DNA of 64,000 nt, from assembly GCA_965644295.1 (NCBI GenBank), contig CBFFRP010000210.1, forward strand, positions 62,001 through 126,000, read 5' to 3'. The stretch is from Paraphysomonas bandaiensis (Eukaryota; Chrysophyceae). Made by a program: the position numbers and the translations under genes. How positions within the stretch are numbered: the first letter of the stretch is position 1; every line of letters begins with the position of its first letter. This document shows, piece after piece, positions 45,304 through 56,497 of the stretch. Under the pieces are notes generated by a model. The model did no database searches. It saw only the letters and a list, made by a program, of their open reading frames with translations, and was not told the DNA's origin.

Positions 45304-46989
45304 TCACTTCTCCCTCCTCTTAACTCGAACAGGTAGGCCATTCTTCGGCCGAGTTGTAAAATGAGTCTCTATCGCTTTGCTGTCATCCAACATCTCTGGA
45401 TCCGCCAACTCAAATTCAAACCTCGACACCAGCATCACCAATCCGAGTTTAAGCTCCATGAGAGCAAGGTTCATACCAATACAGTTCCTCATACCAAAAG
45501 AAAAGGGTAAAAAAGCGAGTTCATCCGAAGCGTGTCCCATGCCAGCATAAGCTGCCTGGGATGACATCCTATTGATAACACTTGAATCTTTTTTCCCTCC
45601 TTGTGACTGTTCATACGACTCACTGGAATCAAGTGGATCCTGTTCCTTTTCTACGCTGCTCTTGCCAGTCTCATTCGAAGTTTGTGGTAAAAATCGTTCC
45701 GGTTTGAACTCTGTCGCATCTGCACCCCACACAGCGGTGGAGTTATGAATCGCATATATGTTCACCTCCACCCACCACCCGTACGGTAAATGGATATCGT
45801 CAGTCAAATTGTATCCTTCTTTCATATTAACCCGTCGAAAGCTTCCAGAGCTCGCAGTCGGATACCTCCTCATGCTCTCCTTTAGCACCGCTTCCACATA
45901 TGGAGGAATAATCACACCAGACCCACCTCCAGATTCCTCAGATGGGAGTTGATGCATTTTGTCCACAGATTCTTGTGCGCGTTTCTGAACTTCCCTATTC
46001 GCCGCCAACGCATACACAGCGAATGCCAATGTGTGGGCAGTGGTGTCCATACCAGCCAAGAAAAAAACACCAATCTCCCCAAGAACTTCCTTCTCAGTCA
46101 CACCTGGGAGGTCAGAAAACGCAAGTATAGACTCAGCAAGACTATTTCGGGGAAGTGTACCCGCCTCACGCAGTGACCTGCAGAGAGCGTTAAGTATAAT
46201 ACACACACGTATGAACTCCTCTTACCGGATGTGCCTAAGAATCTCGCACTTGAATTCATTGAATACGTCGCCCGCTCTTTTTCGTCGTTGAAAGGGACCA
46301 AAAGGCAAGCGTAAAAGGTACCAGGAGAAGGGAAGAAAGAGAACCCACCTCTCCTCAAATAGTGATTTTAGTGCATCATGAAGATACTCACAACGCTCTT
46401 TTGATAAGTCCATTTCGAATGCCACTTTACATATGATTTCAAGAGTCAATCGTTGAAAGAGAACATCAATTTTAAGCACTTGATTTGATTGACAGTATTT
46501 GTCTATCTCATTACACGCAGAGGCACTGATCGAACTCACGGATGATATATGATTCTTTAAACATAAAGTTGAAAATGCTTTACGAAATGAACTGCGTCGT
46601 TTTTGCCATTCCTGACCAGTTTCAACATTAAATGTATTTGTCTCAATTACACTTGGATTAGGATTATGAAAGATACCTTTACCATGTATATCACGTAATG
46701 CTTTACGGGCAAGATGAGGATCACTGATGAGTATAACACGACGACCATATGATATGAATTGTTGTATAGGTCCCTTATCTTCCATTAGACGATATACAAG
46801 TGACTCATTACCAAACTTAGTAAATCCAAATAAGATACTATTAGATGGAATATGTGGAAGTAGAGGAACCGGAGAGAGGGATGTCTGACGGACATATATA
46901 TATATACATATCGATCCGATCACACAGAACACAGCAACCAATATACTGGTATTAGTAGAAGGGATGTCTTCGAATGTAGTTTGAGTCAT
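45304..46989 (-). CDS. Cytochrome P450 monooxygenase
   Basis: Exons 46226-46989 and 45304-46177, 48-nt intron; 545 residues. N-terminal membrane anchor (ILVAVFCVIGSICIYIYV, about 16-33) followed by a Pro-rich hinge, so it is ER-bound. Motifs: WQKRRSSFRKAF (C-helix WxxxR), AGMDTTAHT (I-helix oxygen-activation, about 296), ESMRRYP (ExxR), FKPERF (PERF), and the heme loop FSFGMRNCIG with the Cys ligand near 487. A Ser/Gln/Lys-rich insert of about 60 residues (SSVEKEQDPLDSSESYEQSQ) lies between PERF and the heme loop, longer than usual. CYP family is not assigned; general character is CYP4/CYP97-like. Confidence 0.95.
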
Positions 46990-47064
46990 GTTTATGGGTA
47001 TAAATGAGAGTAAAGAGTGGAGTTATAGTGATATATGCATGTATATATATGATGATATCGTATC

Positions 47065-47065
<1 letters not shown>

Positions 47066-47095
<30 letters not shown>

Positions 47096-47507
47096 CATAC
47101 ATACATACATACATACATACATACATACATACATACATACATACATACATACATACATACATACATACATACATACATACATACATACATACATACATAC
47201 ATACATACATACATACATACATACATACCTACCTACCTACCTACCTACCTACCTACCTACATACATACATACATACATACATACATACATACATACATAC
47301 ATACATACATACATACATACATACATACATACATACATACATACATACATACATACATACATACATACATACATACATACATACATACATACATACATAC
47401 ATACATACATACATACATACATACATACATACATACATACATACATACATACATACATACATACATACATACATACATACATACATACATACATACATAC
47501 ATACATA
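47066..47507. repeat. (CATA)n microsatellite with internal (CTAC)n block
   Basis: About 442 bases of CATA repeats interrupted at about 47227-47259 by eight CTAC/ACCT units, a clean point-mutated and amplified variant. Lies in the divergent promoter region between P450 and 47896. Confidence 0.98.
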
Positions 47508-47643
47508 GCTGTATACTGTACTCCAATTATACAGCAATGACTACAAGAGCACTCTGACTGCAGGACATTTCCAGGATGTGTATTCTTATATAGAAATATC
47601 TATTCACTGTCCAATCAAATTATAGGCAGTCAGCATCACTTTT

Positions 47644-47767
47644 TCGGAAATAAAATGAATTTAAAATATTCGATATTACTGCAATATAACTACGTCTGGA
47701 ATACAGATAATTGTTGTCTCAATATATGAGGCATTATTGAACAAAAATATACAATGGATGCCGATAC
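47644..47767 (-). repeat. Dispersed ~125-bp element, copy 1, with conserved minus-strand frame
   Basis: About 80% identical to 58903-59028. On the minus strand both copies encode a matching peptide end (RIGI..CIFLF, IETTIICIP, stop at the same place). Confidence 0.8.
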
Positions 47768-47895
47768 GAGATATGTTCGATCATATACTCCATATGGTTA
47801 TCTGGCGGTGTTTGGTATGCATATATCTGAACAACCATCACAATTATAGGCATCTATACAACTATACAATACCAACATAATCATATCCATAAGCA

Positions 47896-48660
47896 ATGTC
47901 AGTTTACATCCCACCTCATAAACGACACAATGTTGTTGGAACACTCACTCAGTGTTGGACACGTAAGTCAGGTGAACCGGGTTATCTCGGTCCCATGGTA
48001 TTCCCATCACCTAATGGGAGTGGTCTGGGTATGGTCGGTCGCCCTCATATCAGATTCAACACTCCTAGACAATCAATCACTGGAACATTTTCATTCAATA
48101 GTAATGATGATCAATTGAATATTGCTGTAGGATGTGAATCGGGTTATGATACTGATATATTTGGTGATCCGAGAACAGGTGTACTAATGCATCTCTGGAG
48201 TGGCGGGATATTCGCTGTTAGGATTCGTCCAAGTGCTAATGAGCGTGACGTAAACTTTCGTATGGCTTTACCCGTGAAACCAACTGGTGGTACTCGACTT
48301 CGTTTCGATGTACAGCTGCAGACTGAGTGGGAGAATTGTGTTTCAATTCGTATTGTTGAACTGCTGGAAGGTGATGTGGATGGGTACGATACTGGCCCCA
48401 TTGCTATATTAGTACCTGCATCTACATTTGGTGAAGGAGTCGCTGTTATTTATAATCGTGAGAATGGTAATTATTCAACTCTTGAGTCTTTGGTGGTAGA
48501 TGGATTAGATATGATGCCATCAGTCCTTGAATTACTAACTTCGGGGAATAACTCTCAAAATGGAATTATTACGCAACAGGAAGAAGAAAGGGATGATTCT
48601 GATTTGCGCATAGATATTAATCCTGGATTAAAATGGGCTACTACTACAAAGTGGAACTGA
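47896..48660 (+). CDS. Unknown conserved-looking protein, single exon
   Basis: 254 residues, ATG at 47896, clean stop. Not recognised. Starts MSVYIPPHKR; the middle (60-200) is rich in Gly, Val and aromatic residues with strand-like periodicity (SITGTFSFNSNDDQLNIAV, VSIRIVELLEG, GVAVIYNRENG) suggesting an all-beta, jelly-roll or lectin-like domain (FNTPRQSITGTFSF resembles galectin/spectrin-lipid-binding strands, weakly). The C-terminus is acidic (EEERDDSDLRIDINPG). No signal peptide, no membrane segment. Confidence 0.7.
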   Translation: MSVYIPPHKRHNVVGTLTQCWTRKSGEPGYLGPMVFPSPNGSGLGMVGRPHIRFNTPRQSITGTFSFNSNDDQLNIAVGCESGYDTDIFGDPRTGVLMHLWSGGIFAVRIRPSANERDVNFRMALPVKPTGGTRLRFDVQLQTEWENCVSIRIVELLEGDVDGYDTGPIAILVPASTFGEGVAVIYNRENGNYSTLESLVVDGLDMMPSVLELLTSGNNSQNGIITQQEEERDDSDLRIDINPGLKWATTTKWN

Positions 48661-49587
48661 CGTTTCGAGTTGTAATAATTTGATTTTATTAGGTTATTTA
48701 TATGACCCTTTATATTAAGTAAAGTAACTTATACATTACTTATATGATTTGTTTTCATTCATAATAAATTCACCTAAATTTATTCATATTATATAGCCTT
48801 CCGAATTGAATGGATTCCACCAGCACAAACTGTAGCGTATAGTATTAATGCTATTCTATTTGAATTTAGCTATACTCACTATTAAGATATACATCAGACA
48901 TAAGGGTTAGGGTTATGAGAAATCATAACAAAGGTGGACACGGGTGGGGCGGCAGCAGAATCTGCGCGTGATCTATGCGGTCAGCGCGGTCAGCTACGTT
49001 GGTACACGGGTAGGCGAGTGGTAGAATCGGTGCTATATCTTGGTGGTGTACCAGCCAGCCTACACTATGGCCATGCCCTCGGAATGGGGCAGACATGCTT
49101 TCAGTATTTTAGTGTGTTAAATTCGAATGCAGTGATAAGCCAACTTTTCACTGCATATTCTTACTTCTTACTATAAGTGTGCAGAACTTGCTTACCACCA
49201 CTTGTTAAACTGATATACTGTCGCGACGTAATCCATGATATTTCCATCTAGTATGCAATTAGACTATGTACATTGTTTATTTCCATAAAATGTTGAGTAT
49301 ATTACATATTTTCAGTGCCCTAGATTCTAAACTGGTAATCTTCATCAGTACAGAGAGAGATATGGACCAAGCAGAGACAACATGTATGCATATATTGTAG
49401 GTGTATCATGATCAAAGATTCGATAACGATAACTTTTAAGTTTGACACAGTAATATTAGTGCAATTGAAAATAAATAGGGCGGCAAAAGCACAGTACTAA
49501 GCACTGATCGAAGAATATTAGAAAAACGGAATACAGCGGGTATTCGCGAAGCACACTATTCTTGATTATTACATCATACTATTCCAT
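48661..49587. other. Convergent intergenic region with a GC-rich island
   Basis: A 48930-49100 stretch (GCGCGGTCAGC, GGCGAGTGGTAG) is far richer in GC than its surroundings; an open frame there lacks an ATG. TTAGGGTTA at about 48906 is telomere-like but only one and a half units. No gene called. Confidence 0.4.
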
Positions 49588-50663
49588 TTAGTTCGTAGCC
49601 GTTAGAACTCTAGCTCTACCAAGCTTTGAAGTAACCAGTATTTTCTTCGAGCTAATATCAGCGTCTATGCTAGTGATGGCTGAGGGCTCCTGAAGTAGAC
49701 GCTGATTTACCTCTATAACAGCCTTGCCAACGCTATCACGACCTGGTCTACGTCTACCCCTACCCCCACCCAACACATCAAACTCCATACAGGCTACGGT
49801 ACCGTCCGAAGCACCAGAAAGCACTGCACCTTCGATGAAGGGATGCGCACACAGTGCAGTCACTATAAGGCATGAGTATAAATAAAGGACAGAAAAAAGA
49901 AATACAGATGGTAGCACTTACCGGATGAATTCGAGGCGTGGATTTCATGCGATATATAGCCATCCCTGCGAGTATCCCATTGCACAATTCGTCCATCCGA
50001 GGTACCGCACAAAATGTCATAGTCATTGACGTAGCTGGTGAGCACCGAAGTAAGTCGGGCGACAGTATTCTCAGTAGGACGAGTTGAGGAACGAACCATT
50101 GCCGGACTACCAGTGCGTATATCCCACACTTTCAGCTGCGCACTGTTGGAAGGACCCAATGAAAGAATATGACCAGAGTTCGAGTATTTGACGATATCCA
50201 CACCACAGAACTCTGCGTTGAACCTGACCACCTCAGAGGCAGATGTGAGGTCACGCACAATAACATCACCACACTCATTAGACGCAGCCAATTGACTGTA
50301 CTGTCCATAATAAGCGAGGGACGTATACACAGAGTCCTCTTTCTCAGTGATTTGATAGAATCCATCATCAGGAGATATCCACACATCTGTTCCGTCACTC
50401 TGAATCTCAACTACAGACAGAGCGCCTCTTCCCTCTATATTAGTGCCCACTGCAACAAAAGATTTTGAATATCTTGTAACACTTCCGACTTCCATAGCTG
50501 AACATGTCCCTCTAATTTCTATCTTATTACCAGACGAGAACTCCGACTCCACAGACACTAACTCAATAGGAGTTGAACGATTACTGCTACCAGACAAAAC
50601 AACTCGATCACTACCAACAAAACGACCACCAGTCATGGTGTATGATAAAGACAAAGTGGTCAT
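49588..50663 (-). CDS. WD40-repeat protein, Nup43-like in plan
   Basis: Exons 49922-50663 and 49588-49862, 59-nt intron; 338 residues. The ATG at 50663 (MTTLSLSYTMTGG) is the first in frame. WD-type strands: CGDVIVRDL, AQLKVWDIRTGSP, LCGTSDGRIVQWDTRRDG, FIEGAVLSGASDGTVACMEFD. Six to seven blades are plausible. The short length and the order of a regulatory N-terminal blade, then LKVWD and SDGRIVQWD, recall nucleoporin Nup43, but this is a weak impression. A basic insert (GGGRGRRRPGRD) near 275-290. Divergent from the MFS gene across the largest TATG array. Confidence 0.75.
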
Positions 50664-50742
50664 ATTAGACAATAAGTAGACAAACTATATATGCACTAGA
50701 ACTCCACTACCAAACTGCTGCATAACATACATGAACATCTAG

Positions 50743-51061
50743 GTATGTATGTATGTATGTATGTATGTATGTATGTATGTATGTATGTATGTATGTATGT
50801 ATGTATGTATGTATGTATGTATGTATGTATGTATGTATGTATGTATGTATGTATGTATGTATGTATGTATGTATGTATGTATGTATGTATGTATGTATGT
50901 ATGTATGTATGTATGTATGTATGTATGTATGTATGTATGTATGTATGTATGTATGTATGTATGTATGTATGTATGTATGTATGTATGTATGTATGTATGT
51001 ATGTATGTATGTATGTATGTATGTATGTATGTATGTATGTATGTATGTATGTATGTATGTG

Positions 51062-51093
<32 letters not shown>

Positions 51094-51343
51094 TGTATGT
51101 ATGTATGTATGTATGTATGTATGTATGTATGTATGTATGTATGTATGTATGTATGTATGTATGTATGTATGTATGTATGTATGTATGTATGTATGTATGT
51201 ATGTATGTATGTATGTATGTATGTATGTATGTATGTATGTATGTATGTATGTATGTATGTATGTATGTATGTATGTATGTATGTATGTATGTATGTATGT
51301 ATGTATGTATGTATGTATGTATGTATGTATGTATGTATGTATG
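50743..51343. repeat. (TATG)n microsatellite, about 150 units
   Basis: 601 bases of ATGT/TATG with one interruption (GTGTATATGT at about 51060). Fills the divergent region between WD40 (start 50663) and MFS (start 51399). Confidence 0.98.
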
Positions 51344-51398
51344 GGTCATGTCAGTGATGTGTATCTGCATCTTCTAGTCGTTCATCTGCATTGTTACT

Positions 51399-53189
51399 AT
51401 GCTTCGTAAATCTTTTAGGGGGTTATTATTATCTCGAGATGTGTCTCATCTCTCTCGTAGTTTATCTCTAGTAGCTGATGACTCTTATAACAGATGGCGA
51501 GTGGTTCCCCCCGCTGTATTGACACACCTCTCTATAGGGAGCGTATACTCATGGAGTCTATTCAATCAACCACTTTCACAGTGTATTGGTGTACTCTCTC
51601 CCTCTAGTGGTGACTGGGATATGTCAAGTGTAGTGCCTATATTCAGTACAGCTATATGTGCTGCTGGGTTAACTGCTGCTCTTGCTGGGCCAGTCACTGA
51701 ACGATATGGTCCCCGTGCATCTGTATTTGCTGCAGGTCTCTGTTGGGGAGGTGGACTTGCTCTTTCTGCTCTGGGAGTTGAGATGCACTCTCTTCCATTG
51801 GTGTACTTGGGATATGGTGTATTGGGGGGTATCGGTGTGGGACTGGCATATGCTCCGCCGGTTGCAACCCTCATGCGCTGGTTTCCAGATAGGAAAGGCT
51901 TAGCATCAGGTATGGCCATCGGTGGATTTGGTGCTGGAGCAATGGTTGCTGCACCGGTAATAAAATACGTCATGGAAATGAACTTCACGGCACCGACGTT
52001 TCTGGGCCCGGAGGCTGAGACAGTATACCGAAATGGGCGATTGGAGGATGTATCTAGTGGACTTGAAGTGGTCATTGCCACATGCAAAGAGATTTCATCG
52101 CTGGGTCTGCCGTTTTCGTTAGAGGAAGGGGCCTATCTGGCTGGAACAGGGAACAATGGGGCAGCTGCTGCAATGCTCTCTCTTGGAGTGGCCTATACAG
52201 GTCTGATGTGTTTAGCATCACTTGGTTATCGAGTTCCGCGAGATGGATGGGTACCGGAGGGGTATACCCCACCAGATAATACTACTTCCTCTTCTGGCAG
52301 TGCTCCTGTCTCATCGAGCTCACTCGTTTTGCCTTCGAACACGTATGTGTCTCTAGAGGCCGCTACCCGCACCCCGCAATTCGCTCAGATCTGGACCGCT
52401 TTGTTTCTCAATACCACAGCCGGTATCGCTGTGCTAGGTGTAGCCAAAACGTTAATGTCTGATGTATTTGGTAGCACTATGCCTACTCTTGTTGATGCCT
52501 CTTTTTGTGGAGCGTATGTGGCTGCCCTCTCTGCGGCCAATGGCCTCGGTCGACTGGGATGGGCCACTATCTCCGATAAAATAGGCAGGAAGAGTACATA
52601 CACACTTTACTTTGCTCTGGGGATTCCTCTTTACTTGTCTGTACCGTACGCAGCGCATATGGCCGGTGTTGGTGCTGGTATGGTTCCTCTGACTCTTTTT
52701 ACCGTGTCAACAGTGACCATCATATCTATGTATGGAGGCGGATTTTCGGTAGCTCCAGCTTATCTGTCCGATCTATTCGGTAGTAAGGAGGTGGGCCCAA
52801 TATATGGGAGACTACTGACGGCATGGAGTGCGGCGGGCCTTGTGGGACCTACTCTTCTCTCACAGTTGAGGAAGATGTCCGAAGAGGATACGATTAAGGT
52901 CCTCGCAAGTAATGTAGACCCAGATGTTTTCCGCAGTAAATTCAGCCTACCTGTTGAGCACCTTCAAGAGCTGATAGATAGTAAAGCGGTCACAATCGCA
53001 AAGCTGTTACCGCTAGCGCCTGAGGGTACCATTGATCCTACACCGTTCTTGTACGATTCTACTATGGCCACTATGAGCGGAATGCTAGCGCTTGGCCTCA
53101 TCAGCAATATGTCGGTCAGGCCAGTAGATCCTAAGCTTCACATTACACTACCCACAAACCCAACAACTCCGCCTGTCATGCGGTCGTAA
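51399..53189 (+). CDS. Major facilitator superfamily transporter, oxalate/formate-antiporter-like
   Basis: Single exon, 596 residues. About 12 TM helices; first helix region NRWRVVPPAVLTHLSIGSVYSWSLF is typical of OFA/monocarboxylate-type carriers. MFS A-motif between helices 2-3 (AGPVTERYGPRAS) and the repeat in the second half (NGLGRLGWATISDKIGRK). A long loop (about 210-250) and Ser-rich linker (about 300-325) separate the halves. The first 30 residues (MLRKSFRGLLLSRDVSHLSR) are basic, Ser/Leu-rich and lack acidic residues, which fits a mitochondrial presequence. Likely carries small organic acids; substrate not shown. Confidence 0.9.
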   Translation: MLRKSFRGLLLSRDVSHLSRSLSLVADDSYNRWRVVPPAVLTHLSIGSVYSWSLFNQPLSQCIGVLSPSSGDWDMSSVVPIFSTAICAAGLTAALAGPVTERYGPRASVFAAGLCWGGGLALSALGVEMHSLPLVYLGYGVLGGIGVGLAYAPPVATLMRWFPDRKGLASGMAIGGFGAGAMVAAPVIKYVMEMNFTAPTFLGPEAETVYRNGRLEDVSSGLEVVIATCKEISSLGLPFSLEEGAYLAGTGNNGAAAAMLSLGVAYTGLMCLASLGYRVPRDGWVPEGYTPPDNTTSSSGSAPVSSSSLVLPSNTYVSLEAATRTPQFAQIWTALFLNTTAGIAVLGVAKTLMSDVFGSTMPTLVDASFCGAYVAALSAANGLGRLGWATISDKIGRKSTYTLYFALGIPLYLSVPYAAHMAGVGAGMVPLTLFTVSTVTIISMYGGGFSVAPAYLSDLFGSKEVGPIYGRLLTAWSAAGLVGPTLLSQLRKMSEEDTIKVLASNVDPDVFRSKFSLPVEHLQELIDSKAVTIAKLLPLAPEGTIDPTPFLYDSTMATMSGMLALGLISNMSVRPVDPKLHITLPTNPTTPPVMRS

Positions 53190-54263
53190 ATACAGTGAGG
53201 TGCTTTTGCGTGTGTTGTATATGAAGATTTTTGGAGTTCGTATGTTATGTAGTGAGTCTTTGTGCCATCGTTTCTTGATGAGGTTGTAAAATAACTCATT
53301 TTTGAAATTGGGAATGATTATTTTCTATGCAATTTCTAAATTCTATATTTCTAAATTTTCTGAAATATATACAGATATCTGATTCCCCAACTGGATGAGA
53401 TCTGAGTTTGAGTTGACTGGGTCAGAATGTTGTACACTATGCCGATTCCAATCGTCAATGGGTGCCCAGTTAATGAAAAATGTCCCTGCTATTATAATGG
53501 CCATTTATGGTCCATTAACACCTAACTAGATAATAACGCTATTTATATCAGACTACGAATCGTAACTACGTAGATACACATCATCATTCTTCTCTCCCTC
53601 TACTGGCACAATTGTTGACAAAAGCTCTAAATTATTAGCATTCAGACATCCCTACCTTATTGCAAGCGACAACTAATTGCACAAGACAACTATCTACACA
53701 CCCTGGTTGTGGGCTTGACGAACATCCAAGGTGTCCTGCACCTTGTCCGAAAGCGCCTCAATAAGGATCTTCTTGCAAGGCTGCATATAAGGAGGGTATT
53801 AACATTCCTTAGCTTTTAATTTTCCTCTTAAATGAGCAAAGTTGCGACAAAGGAGTTGTAGTTGCATGAACACGGCTTAGAGTTTCTTTGGAGAATAGAG
53901 GAGGTGCTATATCTTCAAAACACTTAATTTTCTATAGCATATATCAAGTACCAGTAAAAGCCATTAATGGTCCATTAATAGGTGACCAGCAATTATAATG
54001 CCATTAATTAAAAATGTCCCGGCAATTATAATGGCATTACCATTAAGGGCCCATTTATGGTTACCAGTTACCAGGCCCTGATTCCCATATAATGGGGCTT
54101 CACAATAACATTGAGAAATGTAAAATATTGAAAGTCTGAATGTCACAAGACTCGGTAATACTCTAATAAGAAACCATACACTGCTGCTATACTATGCTAA
54201 TTTCTAAGTGAAAAAAAATCACTGCATCGTACGACATCAAAAGACACGTCACATTACACTGCA
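53190..54263. other. Intergenic region with a possible minus-strand terminal exon
   Basis: At 53703-53783 (minus) a peptide end preceded by an AG acceptor (PCKKILIEALSDKVQDTLDV, stop) and, upstream at 53830-53925, EDIAPPLFSKETLSR look coding. The remaining sequence repeats GCCATTAATGG and AATGTCCC...ATTATAATGGC (53490-53530, 53960-54060). Confidence 0.35.
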
Positions 54264-55784
54264 TCACGAGAACTCGAAGCCGCTCTCTTCTAGCAACTTC
54301 CTCTTTTTAGCAGATATTGACATGTTTCCTCCTATTGTATAAGTGGTATAAACAGATAGCATGCGATACCACGAAGCACATAAAATTACCTGATAATACC
54401 CTCTTATCAATAAAAAGTTCACGGCACCTCACATACGGATCGACTCTGATATCATGAACAGTTACAGGATCTGCGGTCTCACTACGGTCATACGAGGGCC
54501 AGTGTTTGGAGATTGTCTGCAGCATTTGTAGCACACGGCTTTGAATTCTATCGACCTTAAGAAGTGATTAGCAATTGAGAGGTCCAAGGCTTAGTTTAAA
54601 TTCTCACCAAAATACTGTCGGTGTATCCGTCTCCGTCAGACCGAGCGATGCAAATCACTTTCGGCCCTGACCCAAAATGTTGCACACATGAATTAATAAA
54701 CTCTGCCAGGGACTTCATCAGTTCCTCTATTTCATCCCAAGGGCTTTCATGGTGCGGCAATGTTGCTATCATGGTGATATCTGTTACTACATGAACCAAC
54801 ACAAGATGAAGAATAGTTGTGGATACCATTCTCCCGGATGGCAGTGCGCATTGGCCCATCCAGACTATCAATCAAAGATATAAATCTCTGTGCCGGACGC
54901 CGACCACTGCATTTTCCCAAGCAAGTCACCTGTTCTCTCTCCGCCGGATCCGACTCACAGGTGCAGTTGAAGAGGCTCAAGAACCTCTCTCGCCTGGATC
55001 TAGCTACTTTGTGGAGTTCACACACATCCACACCTGGTGCGCACCTACAATCACTGCTAGTTTCACTTAATAAATCATCTACAAGATTCCGAAACTCTTT
55101 CTGCTCTTTTCTTCGGGTCGATGATGAATATTTTTCATCATGAGTGACAAGTTTAGAACGAAATCGCACAGAAAGATACATCTCTCTTAATATCTCTACC
55201 GTGTCTTCTGGACAATTGTATGCACTAATATTGCTCTCCAAATCTACTAAGAAAGGATTGGATACAGTGAAGTAGTCCAAACATATATCCAGTATCCAGT
55301 CGTTACTGTTGCAAGAGGATGCATTGAATGAATAGTCACTATCAGTACAGTACACTGAAAGATCCACAGAGCAGGTATGAGTAAGCTCTGATTGGTCATA
55401 GACAAGTCCTTCATCATAGTAATATGGTTCTTGACATGTAACAGCAGCCAAACCATCACTATTATCGCCTATTAAGAACTGATAGTGTCCTGCATTGAAC
55501 TGATCAGACCAATAAGGACATAACCACACGATATGGGACACATGACCGTTAACAATTAAAGGTAATATAAATTCTGATATGGATCCATTTGATTCCATTA
55601 GAGTGTATAGATGAGATGCGTCAGATAGAGATGAGAGTGTGTCTGCAGGGGGCACGAGATCAGGATGGGAGTCGATATGAATGAGTGATACATTGCTAGA
55701 TGGAAGGAGATTAATACGGTAACAGGAATGGAGGAATGGGATTATATCACAGTGATCATCAACAATACAACAGTGGATTGTCAT
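54264..55784 (-). CDS. UPF0489-family protein
   Basis: Exons 54827-55784, 54608-54780, 54390-54555, 54264-54331 (minus), phases consistent; 454 residues. UPF0489 proteins (human C5orf22 type) have no agreed reaction; fold and conserved acidic/His residues suggest a hydrolase or arginase-like metalloenzyme. Conserved blocks seen: IVDDHCDIIPFLH, LIHIDSHPDL, HIVWLCPYW, ILDICLDYFTVSNPF and VICIARSDGDGYTD. An insert with many cysteines (CRCAPGVDVCELHK, CTCESDPAEREQVTCLGKC; about 244-295) lies between the blocks and looks like a lineage-specific zinc-binding loop. The tail is basic (SAKKRKLLEE). Confidence 0.88.
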
Positions 55785-56497
55785 GTTTCTTATGAGGTGA
55801 TCATCTTAAGGCTCATATATATATATATGTATGTATATGTGTGTGTATATGCTGTATGGTGGGTGTATATGTATGTATAGTATGTATTCTATGTACCATG
55901 TATGTCCATTCTCTCATAGAGACGTTTTTCGACAAAGCGGACCAGTCTGGTCCCACTTAATTTTTTTGTATTGTGTTTTTCGTATGGAACATGAGTGTAG
56001 AGCTTTGAAATTGTAGTCAAAATGAGTACAATTTTTTTATTTCGAGTGGGACCAAATACAGTCCGACAAGTGGAGGGTGTCAAAAAACGTCTCCTATGCA
56101 GAGTGCCGTATACTGCCGTAGTGCGTGTCTACTGCTGTACATGAAGATGTATGTATATTTACAATAGTATCATCAGTACAGCTTCCTACAGCAGTACAGC
56201 AGTACAATATACAGCAGTACAGCAGTACAGCTTTCTACAGCAGCTGTAGTATACCCATATGTGTATGATCTCTACATATGATCGAGTGTACAGTCCATAC
56301 TATCAACCACACCAACGGCACTGCTTGTCTATGTCAGTGGGTTGGACTGGATACATCAGATCATCTAGTTCGACCAATGTTGACGTCAGCAGAACTCATT
56401 CGAATAATTAAATGTTAATGTGTTGTACTGATATGATAACAATCCCTCGTATATACATAGTTAACCATAGATAGATAGATCACATCATATTATCATC
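55785..56497. promoter_or_regulatory. Divergent intergenic region, UPF0489/unknown nuclear protein
   Basis: TATG steps 55825-55880; TIR element 55919-56093; CTGCTGTAC/TACAGCAGTA cluster 56110-56260. Confidence 0.5.
55919..56093 (-). mobile_element. Small TIR element (MITE-like), copy 2
   Basis: 175 bases, inverted relative to 1419-1613. Flanked by TA on the left (55917-55918) and, one base out, TA on the right (56095-56096), which would fit a mariner-type TA target. Interior nearly identical to copy 1, with about 20 bases missing beside one end. Confidence 0.8.

Noticed and set aside
48903-48915. Telomere repeat
   Set aside because: Only one and a half TTAGGG units; too short to mean anything.
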